The notes beneath the pieces were generated by a model. That model had not been told where the DNA came from, did not search any database, and saw only the letters and a list, made by a program, of their open reading frames with translations. Shown here piece by piece: positions 11,575 to 23,165 of a stretch of DNA of 64,000 bases. Where the stretch lies: the NCBI GenBank assembly GCA_018398585.1, contig JAGTTD010000010.1:27010638-27074637 (forward strand), given 5' to 3'. Source of the stretch: Simmondsia chinensis (taxonomy: Eukaryota > Streptophyta > Magnoliopsida > Caryophyllales > Simmondsiaceae). Every line of letters starts with the position of its first letter. Position 1 is the stretch's first letter. A program made the position numbers and the translations under genes.

Positions 11575-13315
11575 ACACTATATATTACAAATTGTAAGTG
11601 AGCTCAAAGTAATGATACATAGAGTGTAATTTAAGTGGGTTTAGCACTAGGCTCATGTTATGATAAAACCTAAAGCAAGTCCACTAGATAGGCCCATTTG
11701 TATTGCCTCATGTATTCAACTTAAACAAAAAAATAAAAAAAATGATTAAATAAAATTAAGAAAAGAAGAAAAAAAAATTCACGTAACTTCCCTTCATTCC
11801 CCACATCTATGTAGTGGAGGTGGAGGTTGAAAGTCTTTATAAATGGCTTTAAGGTTCATAAAAAGGGGGAGAAAAATGTGAGAGGAGGAACAAAAAAAAC
11901 AAAATAAGTTATTTTTTCTCTTGGGAGATTAATATTATGTCAGCTAACCTAATTAGTTGACTCAATTCGATTTGACTTAGGCAACCTCAACCAAATCACT
12001 TCCAAGTCCAATCCAAACCAAAATATTTCTATGTCTGGTCCAAATTTAAAATGACTTCCATGTTAAAACCAAATAAGAAAAGAGTTCCACGTCAAACCAA
12101 ATTCCAAAAAAAGATGGCATCCATGCCAACTCTAGACCAAATTAAATTTCATTTTGCACCAAAATCTCATGACAAACTAAAGTCTATATCAAGTTTACTT
12201 TTATCAAGCTCAACTCAAATTCAAAATAACCAAAACGTCAAATTGACTTTCACGTCACACCTCCCTAAATAGATATCCATGTAATACTTAAAGTGACCTC
12301 AAGTTTTATGTCAAACCCGAGTTCAAAAAATGGCCCTCGTGACAAACTGAAGTCTATATCAAGTTTAAAATCAAATTGACTTCCATGTCCTGCGTAAATC
12401 CAAATTAATTTTTATGTCAAATCCAAATTCAAAAATAGCTTCTATGCCAAACCAAATTTAAACTCAAAATAAAATTTCTAAGCCAAGTTGACTTCTATAT
12501 CAAGTCCAAATTCAAAGTAAATCCCACGTCAATTTTAAATCCTAAATATCGAGCTTAAGTTAAAATGCCTTCCAAATTAAACTCAATTCAAATGACACTT
12601 CAGTCCATTTTAAGCTTGAGTCAAATCCCAAATACAAATTAATATCGAATCAAACACCAAATCCAAATTAATACTGAGCCAAACCCGAAATCCAAATTAA
12701 TTCCAAGTCAAACCCCAAATCCAAATTAACTCCAAATGAATTCCAAGTCAAACCTCAACCTAAAATGGCATTCCAATCAAACTGAAATTCGAGACTACTT
12801 GCAAGTCTAACAAACAGAGATTACCTCCAAACAAAACCTAAACTCAAACATCCAACTCAAACCTAGACCAAAGCCAAGTCAAGTCCAACATGATTTCCAA
12901 GTCCAACCTAAACCCAAGTCAAACTCCAGTTCAAAAAAAAAAAAAAAAAAAAAAAAACAAAATGACATCCCAGTTGAGTCTAAATCCCAAAAAAAAAAAA
13001 AATTCGTGTCAAGCCTAGGTAAGAATGACTCCCAAGTGAAAACTAGACCCATATAACCTTCAAGTTGAATACAAAATACCAATAAACCTAAAATGTCTCT
13101 CGTTGGCTTAAATCAATTAATCGGCTAGTCACATCGTCGATTGATTAAAACCATAAACATACTATCAGTTGAAATCAACTGGTATTCTCCTAAGGGAGAT
13201 GTAATTAAGGGTGCACATTGCCTTGAATAGAGTCGTTTCCTAAATTAATAAAATCTTTGTACACCTTGTATATAGAGGAATTCATGTTTTCCAGATTACA
13301 AAATTTTGTTCAACA
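11575..13315 (+). repeat. 5' LTR of Tat-like gypsy element, with degenerate repeats
   Basis: Similarity to the 3' LTR starts at 11575. The likely end is TTCAACA at about 13309-13315, just before the PBS-like motif. From about 12000 to 13080 the LTR holds dozens of degenerate short repeats built from phrases such as CAAATCCAAATTAA, TTCCAAGTCAAACC and GACTTCCATGTCAA. The spacing is irregular, roughly 30-60 bp. No coding potential is credible there. Confidence 0.7.
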
Positions 13316-13320
13316 TAATT

Positions 13321-13340
13321 TTTGGCATGCTCGGTGAGAT
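13321..13340 (+). other. Primer-binding-site-like motif, Tat-type
   Basis: The sequence TTTGGCATGCTCGGTGAGAT follows the LTR end. It resembles the 'TTGGCACGCCCxGTGGGAC' motif found behind the 5' LTR in several plant gypsy groups. The priming tRNA was not determined. Confidence 0.5.
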
Positions 13341-13375
13341 CCTATTCTCCTTTTCATCTCTGACTAAAATCCAAT

Positions 13376-13554
13376 TTGCACTAACTACTAATGTGTTAGG
13401 TTGGGGGTCCTCGGAAACAGCGTCCGATCAAGGTAATACCCTATAGGGGGAAGGCTGCGTACATCCACCCCCCCCCCCCCCCCCCGGTGGACCCCGCTCA
13501 CGCAGGAGCCCATATGGCATTGGGACTATTGTTGTTGCACTATCTACTAATGTG
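13376..13554 (+). mobile_element. Short SINE-like / truncated LINE insert with 20-bp TSD
   Basis: The 139-bp insert 13396-13534 ends in TTGTTG and is flanked by TTGCACTAACTACTAATGTG (13376-13395) and its copy with one mismatch (13535-13554). Its body (GGTTGGGGGTC, a purine-rich stretch, GGCTGCGTACATCCA, a C-run, GGAGCC, GGCATTGGG) matches the 3' end of the RTE LINE in this window at about 23455-23577. It is therefore either a 5'-truncated LINE copy or a SINE sharing that tail. It sits in the gypsy leader just after the PBS. Confidence 0.85.
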
Positions 13555-13555
13555 A

Positions 13556-14600
13556 TGCTATGCAAGAACAATGGCACCACAAGTGACAGTCACGTTCAAT
13601 GAGCTCCCTACCACTCTCGTGGTCAAAGGAGGGCATATTCACAAGAAGAAGAACTTTACCGTGCTCTGCATGGTATGATCAAATTTGTTGGCTTCTAAAA
13701 TCCCGTTGAAAAATTCCATGGAACTGCTAAACAAAGAGAATGAGACATGTCTTCATGCCTGCTATAATCAAGCTCATAGCCCTGAGAAAGGGAACAAAAG
13801 AGTGCTAAGTGAAACGCATGAAGGACGACGAAAAGACAGACAAAGAGAGCCAACCAAAAATTGGCACATGTTTTTGCCTCGATGCCCGTGGGGGCAATTC
13901 CGAGAGGGGTTAGCATGAAAAAATGCACAGTGAAGAAGTCTACCAAGGAGCCTTTCATTAACATTGTAAATCAAATATATATCGACTCTATCCCAATCAT
14001 TTTAGAGCCAGTGAAGTAAGTCATAGTCACCCCCTATGTTAAGGAGGATGTCAAGCCAAAAATAAAGACGTTACAACCTCTATTCCTTTAAACCTGAAAC
14101 CAATTGAGGCGAAGACAAAGTCACTCCAGAATCAAGGGATTATTTCTCCCAAAACCTACAAGAAAGAGAAGGAGAGCATGTCGATGACATCCGAACGTTT
14201 CAGTGGCTAAGTTCTGAAGGAGTGACGCCCTTGAAAGAAATGACATATGCCGTTGGCTAAGTCAATGACATATGCCGAGATAGTGTCGAAAAGCCAAATG
14301 AGGCCGATCAGCCTAATGTATGAAGACATAAGTTCGATTTTCATTGAAGACGATTTTTCAAAGGAGTTTCGGGAGAAGTTGAACATACAAGATCAATCAA
14401 AGAATATGCAGGTTTTAGCGACCAGAACCACAAGCATAGGGAGCCGTTGCGGGAATTGTAATGTGTGCTAGCTAAAAAGGAGGCTAAAATTGCTATGCCA
14501 ACTGTGCAAGAAGCCAATCAAGCTAGTGCATCCACACAAGCGCCACAATCGCAAAAAGAGGCTTAGAGTCAGCAATCTGAACTAACATAACAAAACATTA
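13556..14600 (+). pseudogene. Tat-like gypsy gag N-terminal region
   Basis: Plus-strand frames near 13571-13670 give APQVTVTFNELPTTLVVKGG, and near 14250-14470 MTYAEIVSKSQ. These are compatible with the poorly conserved front part of Tat-type gag, but no domain is recognisable. Stops and shifts interrupt the reading. The assignment rests on position between the PBS and the clear gag block that follows the hAT insert. Confidence 0.4.
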
Positions 14601-14602
14601 AA

Positions 14603-15396
14603 GCTGTGACTAAGGTTGTCAAAATCGGGATTCTACGTAGAATCGACGAGGGCTTAGTAGAATCGAAAAATTAGAATCGAATCGAGAATCGTAAGATTCT
14701 ACTTTTTATGTAAGTAAATTATTTATTTTGACAAAATTAGCATAACAATTCTCAAATGTATGATAAAGAATATCAAAAAGTCCATAAGACAATAGTTTGA
14801 CAATACATTGAAAACTTAAAGGTAGGAAAAAGAGTAACATCATTCTAACATAAAATATACACTCAAGTCTCTCAACTCATAGCACCATCAAATTCATATC
14901 CAAAATCAAAGTTACTGTCATCAATATCATTTGCAGTACTAGTGTTTGTATTTCCATCATCATTAAGAGAATCATCCCCAATGATAGCATCATCTCCAAC
15001 CAAACCTTCCATATCACTTGAGGCAACGATTACACTCTTAATTTCAGTATTAGAATAGTAAAACCTCCTCAAGATGTACAATTAATAGTAGATTTTTACT
15101 TCAATAGTTAATAGAAAATGTAAAATTAAAGATGAAATTAATATAGAAAGTTAAGGCTTAATATATTATATAAAAATGTAAAAAAACACATTAAAATCAT
15201 GACTTTTGCATGTGAGCACAAGCCTTTAAGTAGAATCGTGATTCTACATGCGATTCTACTTGCGATTCTACCGATTTTGCTACGATTCTACTTGAGTACG
15301 ATTTTTTAACCGATTCAGATCATTGGGGCAAAATAAAATCATAGAATCGTACGATTTTGCGATTTAAATTGCGATTTTAACAACCATGGCTGTGAC
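14603..15396 (-). mobile_element. Non-autonomous hAT element (778 bp) with 8-bp TSD
   Basis: The insert 14611-15388 is flanked by the exact 8-bp duplication gctgtgac (14603-14610 and 15389-15396), the hAT length. Its ends are inverted repeats: TAAGGTTGTCAAAATCG at the left and the complement CATGGTTGTTAAAATCG at the right. The subterminal regions are dense in GATTCTA/TAGAATC motifs on both sides. A 69-codon minus frame inside (14872-15081) is probably the tail of a former transposase. It lies inside the gypsy gag. Confidence 0.9.
14872..15081 (-). pseudogene. Acidic tail of a hAT transposase (probable)
   Basis: A 69-residue frame ends in an Asp/Asn/Ser-rich stretch (GDDSLNDDGNTNTS, then DDSNFDFGYEFDG). 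Plant hAT transposases often end in acidic tails of this sort. No BED finger, DDE triad or dimerisation domain is present. The identification depends on its position within the hAT ends. Confidence 0.4.
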
Positions 15397-16130
15397 AACT
15401 AAAGGGATAAAGAAATACCAGGCCTCAATAAACCCGCCCGGTTTGGGCTATCAGAAGCCATATCCAGCATACTATGATACAATGTCGTTCCCTCATGGGT
15501 ATCAGAAGCTGAAGTTTGAGAAGTTTGATGGGGTCAATGGGTCACCGAACAAGCATTTTGCCCATTTTTACTTTGCGTGTGGCGAGACAGCCTTGAGTGA
15601 TGCCTTACTGATAAGATAATTCGTTCAGTGCCTAAAAGGATCAGCGTTTACATGGTACACTCAGTTGCAACCCAGGTCAATTCAAACTTGGGATGACTTG
15701 CATAAGGCATTTCTAGCCCATTTCATGAATTCTAAGAAAAAAGTGTCAATAATGGATCTGGCTTATGCCGTTTAAAAGTGAAACAAGAGCACAAATGACT
15801 TCATTACACGACGCTGAAGCTTGAGTCTCCAATGTCCCAAGAAATTGAGTGAACACTCTGTAGTTCAGATGTGTGCCAAAAACCTCGCGCCAAAGGTAGC
15901 TACATATGTACTTATTGCGGAGCCCCAAAGTTTCAACGTACTTGTTACCAGAGCTTGTAATGTTGAGAGGCAAATCGCTCGGCCGAAGATTGCTTCTCAT
16001 AAGACTCGGACCGTTGATGAAAGGAGAGGAGAAAATAAAAATTCGGTAAAAAGGGTGAGGCTATGGCCACCTTTATCAAAACAATTGAGAAATCCACAAT
16101 GTTATGGACAGAAAAAATGATAAAGACAAA
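15386..16130 (+). pseudogene. Tat-like gypsy gag core
   Basis: The frame gives YQKPYPAYYDTMSFPHGYQ, then FEKFDGVNGSPNKHFAHF, and after a stop CLKGSAFTWYTQLQP, SIQTWDDLHKAFLAHF and STNDFITR. These are the successive conserved blocks of the plant retrotransposon gag domain in Tat/Ogre-like elements ('FxMFNGxxxPxxHIxxF', 'LxGxAFTWYxxL', 'SWxDLxxxFxxxF'). Stops at about 15617 and 15772 and a frameshift near 15800-15820 break the frame. Gag would form the particle that packages element RNA. Confidence 0.85.
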
Positions 16131-16172
16131 GGGAAGTAGGTTCAGAGGCTCACTCGCTAGGAAATAAAGGAG

Positions 16173-16460
16173 ATGAAGTACCCCATCAAAAATGATGATG
16201 TGTTGGGCATTTTCGATGAGTTGTTACTTGCAAGAACAATTACCCTCCCTAAGCCAAAACGTCCAGACGAGGTCAACAACACCGATAACCCCAAGTATTG
16301 CCCTTACCATTGGATCATAAGCCATTCGATTGAAGACTGTTACGTCCTTAAAGACATAATATAAGCTGTGATAAAAAAAAGGGCAGATTGAAATCAAAGC
16401 CGGAACATCCTCCAAGGGGACAGTGGCTTCGTCCATTACAGCATCATGTGTAGAGGACAA
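16173..16460 (+). pseudogene. Gag C-terminal zinc-type block
   Basis: The frame contains KYCPYHWIISHSIEDCYVLK, the C-x2-H-x5-H-x4-C block typical of Tat-type gypsy gag ('YCxYHxxxGHxTExCxxLK'); a Ser stands where the family usually has Gly. It is followed by a stop and then KKGQIEIKA, as in related elements. The block is thought to bind nucleic acid. Confidence 0.75.
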
Positions 16461-16482
16461 AGATGGTGCTTAATTACCCCTT

Positions 16483-17241
16483 ATGAAGGACAATATACCA
16501 ACACTGGAGTTGCCTCCCAGTGCTGTGCAGGTCCATTTCATTGTTGATAGAGAAGTCATAGTTCAATGGGCTTATCCTGATATGCCTCAGCCTCAAATAG
16601 CCATATCCAGTTTTTACGGACTTATGGCTGAGCCGAAGGCTTGGGATTGTAACTCTGAAGACGACAATGATGATGAGTATGGGTGGCAAACTTGTTTTAA
16701 AAGAAGAGTGTTTAGAAAAGACGTCACTCAAAGCTTTAGTCCATCAAGTGTAAAGATTCGTGGACAAGATCCTTTCAAAAAGAAGAACAAGAAGAAAAAC
16801 AAAAAGAAGAAATCCAAATCTTCCAAGAAAGAAGAAGTGACTTCAAACAAGGAGTATGTTCCCCCTACTAGGGTTCCCGTAACTCTGAAGCACTATTTCT
16901 CGAATAAGTTTCTCAATGAAGGTTCCTCGAGTTATGAAGATAAAGAACAAGAATGGATGGCTCTTTGTTACATTGTGTCTTCTGAGGAAAAAGAAGAAGC
17001 CGAGGAGGTAAACCTTGAAGTTGATCAAATCACTCTTCGTTTCGGCCTCCAATTGTCAGCACCAAGGCTAGTTGAGAAGAACAAAGAACCGATACAATTA
17101 GCAGGACAAACAATGACGTCACCTCATTTTAAGGGACAACCAGATGGGCATTCAAAGCAAGCCCTGCCATCAAATGAGAAGGCACTTCCTATGAAAGATC
17201 TTCCAGTCCCTCCAATTATAAGACAATCATTGTACCACTAA
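16483..17241 (+). pseudogene. Lysine-rich spacer between gag and protease
   Basis: This is the longest open frame in the element, 252 codons. It starts with an ATG but has no known domain. A Lys-rich run lies at about residues 90-120 (KKKNKKKNKKKKSKSSKK), and the second half is acidic. Its position between the gag zinc block and the protease, in the element's reading direction, suggests it is the gag-pol spacer. It also contains the phrase VPPTRVPVTLKHYF. The function is unknown. Confidence 0.5.
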
Positions 17242-17411
17242 AGAGTTTGATATGACGCCCTTACCCATCCAAAATGAATCCTTGCTTGATTAAGCATTTA
17301 TGACGCACTCTAGCTATCTAAATATTTAATCATCCAAGCTCTGATGGATCTTGATGATTACGAAAGTGAAGTTGATCAGGTTGAGGTTGACAATGTGTCT
17401 GTGACAAATAA

Positions 17412-17909
17412 ATGTCCTCTTGCATGGGATGTATCACATTCTCTGATGAAGACCTCCAGCTCGGGACTGATCATCGCAACATGCCACTTTACATAGCTGG
17501 TTTAATCAGAAACAAAGTGTTGAACCAAATCCTGCTTGATTGTGGTTCCGCAGTGAATCTTCTCCCTCTGAGGGCACTACGAGCTACGGGGTTAGCACCA
17601 AACCAATTATCCCCTACCTTGCTCACAATTCAAGGATTCAGTAAAGTAGGGCAAAAAGCTTTAGGTACTATTGCACCAAAACTAGAATTCGGTGACCTTT
17701 ATAGGGATGCCTTTCCAGGTCATAGATGCAAATACATTCTAGAATGCCTATTAGGGCGACCTTGGCTTCACAATAGTAAATCTATAGTCTCTACACTTCA
17801 TCAGTGCCTGAAATACACAGATAAAAACAGGGTTGAAAGAACAACTCATGGAGACCTTGACCCGTTTCACAGAGAAGATGTCAACTACGCCGATGATAAG
17901 TTTTATTGA
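17412..17909 (+). pseudogene. Tat-like gypsy aspartic protease
   Basis: The 165-codon frame carries ITFSDEDLQLGTDHRNMPLY, then ILLDCGSAVNLLP (active-site D-x-G type, 17530-17562), then GTIAPKLEFGDL and ECLLGRPWLH. These are the blocks of retroviral-type pepsin-like proteases in plant gypsy elements ('DxGSAVNLMP... LLGRPWIH'). It would mature the polyprotein. The frame ends with NYADDKFY and a stop, and the pol spacer follows. Confidence 0.85.
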
Positions 17910-17939
17910 TCAACCAATGGTATGCTCATGAAGGGGTGT

Positions 17940-18995
17940 CTTGAAAAAGGAAAGGGAAAGATTCTTGATATGCAGCCTTATCCAAAGGCCTTTAATCCTC
18001 AGACGGTTTAAAGCTTTGAGTCAATAAGTGCTCGTTTCAGTGAAGAGGATACCTTAAAGGCCTCTCAATCCAAGACTCTATTTAAGTATGTCCGGAAGGA
18101 AAAAAGGAAAAGTGGGCAAAAAGCCTTGACTCCAATTGAGGAGATTATGAACACCCTTGTGACAAGTTTGTCCTTTTCGAAGTATGAATAAGTACATGCC
18201 CAATAAGGGTTTTGGTCATCTCTATCTCTTTTTGAGGCATGAAAATGGCACATAAGAGGGTGATATTTAATGATGTTGCATCCACATCTGCTCGCCCTCG
18301 GTTCAGGATACAGGCGGGAAAACTTGGCGCCAAGAACTTCCCATTTGACAAGAGAAAAATGAATACATATGAGGATATGGACCTTGAAGTCTTCCTTCCG
18401 ATGACATAACCAAAAGGTTATAGATTTCACAAGAGGGTGGAGTTTTTAAGGCCTATGTTGACGAACCTATTAATCCGACGACACGAGAATAAGAAATCTT
18501 CAAAGAGGATGAGCCCATGCCACCTCACCTCGACCTTTCAGAGATTGAGAAAACTTTTTAGGTTAAATCCTAAAAGGATCAAAATGAGAAAAGCCAGGGG
18601 TAAGGAATATGTTATTAAGCCTATGACTTCGACAACACAAGAGCAAGAACTCTTCAAAGTAGGTGAACCAACACCAACTCATGTCTCAGTCTTTCAGAGA
18701 TTGGGAAAACCTTATGGGTCAAATCCTAAAAGGGTCAAGATGAGAAAGTTCAAAGGATTAGGACTGAGGAAAAGAAACAGCTGAAGTCCATTATCCTGAA
18801 ATATGGTGACACTGATGATGAACAAGCCACACAAGTTGACATTGCATCCATTTCAGAAAGGAAGGATTGTAAGGGATTCGAGTCTTGTTCCAGTGAACTA
18901 TCCTGTAATGCTGTTCATGATGAGATGGCATTGAAGGACGAAAGTCAGTCTCGGCAAGAATATCACGTGACTTCAAATGTCCATAAATCCCCATA
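17940..18995 (+). pseudogene. Gypsy spacer between protease and RT
   Basis: Two related phrases occur, FQRLRKLFRLNPKRIKMRK near 18536 and VFQRLGKPYGSNPKRVKMRK near 18690, an internal duplication. The 'VFxRLG' phrase is characteristic of the PR-RT spacer in Tat-type elements. Several stops interrupt it. A well-preserved run (18437-18784) is open, but it is not a separate gene. Confidence 0.6.
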
Positions 18996-19091
18996 GGATT
19001 TCATTGAACTATTTGAGTCAGCTCCAAACCAATAAAGATCCAAAACCAAATTCTGTTAACACCCTACTATCTCCTGAGGAAAAAATGTAGC

Positions 19092-19442
19092 ATGAAAAAT
19101 TGCTTTGTGAGTGTAAAGATGTGTTTGCCTAGAGGTTACCAAGATATGCAGGGCTTAAATCCGAAAGTGGTTGTGCATAAGTTGACCGTATCCAAACACA
19201 TGACTCCAAAGGAACAATCGCAACAATGCTTTCAACCTAAGTTGATTGTTCAAATAATGGCCAGGGTGAACAAATTGATAGAGGCCAGTTTTATTCATGA
19301 AGTCCAATATCCATCATGGATAGCAAACATTGTGCCTGGGAGAAAGAAGAATGGAAAACTTCGCATCTGTGTGGACTTTCCAGATTTGAATAACGCATGC
19401 CATAAGGATGAATTTCCATTACAAATCATTGAGATCTTGGTC
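19092..19442 (+). pseudogene. Gypsy reverse transcriptase, first part only
   Basis: The frame ends with FIHEVQYPSWIANIVPGRKK, NGKLRICVDFPDLNNACHKD and EFPLQIIEIL, the opening blocks of gypsy RT ('FIRxVxYPxWxANxVxVxKKNGKxRxCVDFxDLNxAxPKDxFPLPxID'). It then stops abruptly at about 19442, where LINE sequence begins. The YxDD box, RNase H and integrase are not found on the other side of the LINE, so a deletion accompanied or preceded that insertion. Confidence 0.85.
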
Positions 19443-20256
19443 CCCTGACATCTCTCTCTCTCTCACCTTTGACGTCGGCAAGCTCGTCAACAACCGCTGC
19501 CCCCAACTGCTGGAGCCGCCACCCAAACGGCAACACTTCACAGCAGGCCCAACGAAGCCCGACCTCCCTTTTCCTCCTCCTCCTCCCCCTCGACCTCGGC
19601 CTCCCACCCAACCCGACCATGCCTTCACACAACCACACTCCTCCACCATCACCGACACGACCCACCCCCACCCCCACCCCCACCACCACACTCCTCCACC
19701 CCCACCACCACACAATCGAACCACCACCACCACCACCCGCGGCCCATCGCCCCCTTCCCCCACACATCCTCTCCCACCACCAAACTCATCCCACCCTCCA
19801 CCACCCCCCACCTGTGAACCACCATCACTCCTTACCTCTTCCACCACCACCGCCACCCCCCCACACCACCCCCACCAACACCCATGCCCCCCCCCCCCCC
19901 CCCCCCCCTCTCTCCTCTTACCTAACATAGAACTAAACCTAAACCTAAATCTAAACCTAAACCGAAACCACGACCACCTAACCTAGACCTGAACCTAAAC
20001 CACACCTCCACCCAACCAGCAACTCGCATTCGCAAGCGGGCCCAAGTAAGTACTGTCAGGTCAAGGTCTGGACTAGGTACCTACACCAGGTTTGTTCTAT
20101 CCTTAGTACTTCACAGTTATATTTAAGTTTCTAATTATTGCTCGTGGGTTTTAGTATTTGGATTGGCTCACCCATTCTCTTTACTATTTAGAACTACTTG
20201 TTGTGCTATGTTTCATGTTCCTATACTATTGTACCTGTGATAGTGACAGATAGTGG
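19443..20256 (+). other. LINE 5' leader: CT-rich start, Pro/His/Thr-rich low complexity, CCTAAA repeats
   Basis: The leader opens with a (CT)n run. It continues as C-rich sequence whose plus frames read as Pro/His/Thr runs and whose minus frames read as Gly/Val runs. A C19 run lies at about 19887-19905. From 19927 to 20000 come about five degenerate CCTAAA/CCTAAAC units. The open frames here look like composition effects, not tested proteins. Confidence 0.6.
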
Positions 20257-21250
20257 ATGAACAATACTAGTTATGGAACTCAAAACTTGAGGCCATCTTC
20301 CAATGGGTTGAGTAGGGGGAGGACGAAGCGAAAGGGGTTGGGAAACATGCGATTGGGGACACTAAATGTCGGTACGTTAACAAAGAAGAGCTTTGAGGTG
20401 GCCCAAATGATGATGAAGAGAAAGATCAACATCCTTTGCCTGCAAGAGAATAGATGGGTTGGCATGAAAGCCAGAGACATGTTAGGATATAAGTTGTGGT
20501 ATGCAGGCAAGGTCAGAGGCAGGAATCGAGTTGGCATCCTGATGGATAGTAGTCTCAAGGACAAAGTAGTCGGAGTGTCCAAGACGAGTGATAGGATCAT
20601 AGCCATCAAGATGGTCCTTAATGAGGAAATAGTAAACGTCATCAGTGCCTACGCACCTCAGACTGGACTAACGGAGCACGAGAAGGCAACATTCTAGGAG
20701 GATTTAGACACAACGATGCAAGGCATACCCCAAACTGAATAAGTGATGATTAACGGAGATTTCAACGGGCACATTGGCAAGACCGAGGAGGGATACACAT
20801 CATACTATGGAGGTTTTGTCTTTGGAACTAGGAGTGCAGAGGGAAAACCACTCCTAGACTTCGTGGTCACGTACAAACTAACGATTGCCAACACCTTCTT
20901 CAGAAAGCGGGATGAGCATATCACCATGTTTCATAGCGGTGGGACAAGGACGCAGATTGACTATATACTATTAAGGAGAAGGGTACAAAGTGACTACAGG
21001 GACTGTAAGGTTATCCCAGGAGAAGACCTTTCTACACAATATAGGGTGTTGTGTGGGGACGTAAAGGCCAAGATCAGGGCCAAAAGCACGAAGAAACCCA
21101 CTCGGACATATACTCGCTGGAGGGATCTGAAGGGCGAGAAGTATATAGTCTTTAAGGATAAAGAGGACTCGGAGCTCGAGTGGGACCTGGAGGGGGACAG
21201 AAACGAAATGTGGAACCAAATGGTCCAGAAGACCAGAGAGCTGGCACATT
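20257..21250 (+). pseudogene. RTE LINE endonuclease domain
   Basis: The frame gives RLGTLNVGTLTKKSFEV, ILCLQENRWVG (metal-binding Glu), VGILMDSSLKD, VNVISAYAPQTG, and after one stop NGDFNGHIGK, GGFVFGTRSAEGKPLLDF and GGTRTQIDYILLRR. These are the successive blocks of the exonuclease-endonuclease-phosphatase fold used by LINEs to nick target DNA. The catalytic 'GDFNGHIG' Asp/Asn is kept. The usual final 'SQHRLLVCD' appears as STQYRVLCGD, so the last His is replaced. In-frame stops lie near 20696 and 20741. Confidence 0.85.
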
Positions 21251-21699
21251 AAGTTTTGGGAGTGTTAAAGGGCAGGGCACCAAAAAACCGAGAGTCATGG
21301 TGGTGGGGCGAGGAGGTGCAGGAGAAGATTAACGCTAAATGCCAATGTTTCAAGGAGTGGGAAAGTAGTGGAGACAGGACAAGCAACTTCAATACCAACG
21401 AGCTAAGAAAGAAGTAAAGAGGGAGATCAGAAAAACACAATCAAGAGCTTATAAGGACTTTTACAAAAGGCTAGATACCGAGGAGGGAGCTAGGGACATA
21501 TATAGGATCGCCAAAGCAAGAGAAAGGAAGACAAGGGACTTGGATAGAGTAAAGTGCATAAAAAGGGAAGATGGTCTGGTGCTTGCGGACGAGCAACAAA
21601 TTAAAGCTAGGTGGAAAGCCTACTTCCATCACCTGCTCAACGATCAAGGGGACTCTGAGATATCCCTAGGTGACCTTCAAACATCTGCAAAGCACTAGG

Positions 21700-23165
21700 A
21701 CCACTGCTATTGTAGGCCAATTAATTTTGACAAAGTCAAGGAAGCCCTGAAACGTAAGGGTAGGAGTAAAACTGTTGGCCCAGATGATATACCTATAGAG
21801 GCATGGAAATGCCTTGGACATTAGGGCATCAGCTGGTTAACTAAATTATTTAACCAAATTTTACTAGGGAAAAAGATGCCTAATGAAGGGAGGAAGGGCA
21901 CATTGGTCCCAATCTATAAGAACAAAGGTGACATCCGAAACTGCACCAACTATAGGGGTATTAAACTAATGTTCCACACTTTGAAGCTGCGAGAGCGGAT
22001 CATAGAGAGGAGGTTACGGCAACAGATAGAGGTGACCGAGAATCAAATCAGATTTATGCCCAGGATATCAACTATAGAAGTCATACACCTCCTAAGAAGA
22101 GCAACAGAGCGATGCAGGGAGAGACAAAAAGGACATCCACATGGTTTTTATTGATTTGGAGAAGGCATATGATAGAGTGCCAAGAGCGGTCCTTTGGAGG
22201 GTGTTGGATAGGAAAGCCATTCCAAGGTCATATATCTGGGCCATTAGAGACATGTATGAAGATGCATAGACTAGCGTCTGCACAGCAGAAGGAGACACGA
22301 AAGCCTTCCTAGTAACAATAGGAGTACACCAAGGATCGGCCTTGAGTCCCTTTATGTTCATTCTGGTTATGGATGAGCTCATTAATCACATGCAAGGAGA
22401 GGTGCCTTGGTGCATGCTTTTAGCAGATGACATAGTTTTGGCGGCGGAGTCTCGGAAAGAGGTAAATGAGAAGCTGAAATTGTAGAGAAGGGCATTGGAA
22501 TCGAAAGGCTTGCGAGTCAGTAGATACGAGACCCAATACATGGAACTTAAATTCGATCCTCCACCATGCCTAACACAAAGGACGTCAAGATAGGATCCGA
22601 TATCATACAGAGAGTTTCAAATACTTAGGTTCCATGGTTTAGCACAATGGCAAAGTAAACGAGGATGTCAACAACCGAATCAAAGTAGGCCGGCATAAAT
22701 GGAGGATTGCTTCCGCGGTGCTCTGCAATAGAAAATTTCCACTAAAACTAAAGGAAAAATATTATAAAATAGTAGTGAGATCAACTATGTCTTATGGGGT
22801 CGAGTGCTGGCCAATGAAACAACATCATACACAAAAGATGAAGATGGTAGAGATGAGGAAGCTGCAGTGGATGTGCAGACACACAAGGAAGGATAGGATC
22901 AGGAAAGACATTATAAGAGCCAAATTGGGCATGGCCTCGATTAAGGATAAACTGAGGTAACATCGTATGAGGTGGTCGATCATGTTAGGAGCAGATCTCC
23001 CACTACCCCAGTTAGAAGATGTGAACAGTTACATGCTACGCTAGGGAAGAGGGGGAGAGGCAAGCCAAAAAAGTGATGGCTTAAGACGATCCGACAGGAC
23101 CAAACCAAACTAAACCTACAGGAGGAGATTGCTTTAGATATAGCTCATTGGAGAGTGTGCATAGT
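21700..23165 (+). pseudogene. RTE LINE reverse transcriptase and C-terminal region
   Basis: Blocks in order: SKTVGPDDIPIEAWK, GTLVPIYKNKGDIRNCTNYR, RLRQQIEVTENQIRFMP, then in another frame [13 protein letters not shown] (catalytic Asp, about 22148-22185), IGVHQGSALSPFMFILVMD and MLLADDIVLAAES (the DD pair, about 22413-22450). Then come FKYLGSM and SYGVECWPMK with ECW, and a tail ending in ALDIAHWRVCI. These are the RT palm and fingers motifs plus the RTE tail. Frameshifts near 22130-22150 and several stops make it non-functional. Confidence 0.85.

Noticed and set aside
13467..13485. Long C-runs here, at 19887 and at 23526, and a G-run at 39815
   Set aside because: Treated as homopolymer tracts of LINE/SINE tails or sequencing-prone sites, not as separate elements; their exact lengths may be assembly artefacts.
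19408..19986. 192-codon Pro/His/Thr-rich frame and the antisense Gly/Val-rich frames of up to 169 codons
   Set aside because: They arise from the C-rich low-complexity LINE leader; the three overlapping long frames on both strands indicate composition and not coding.
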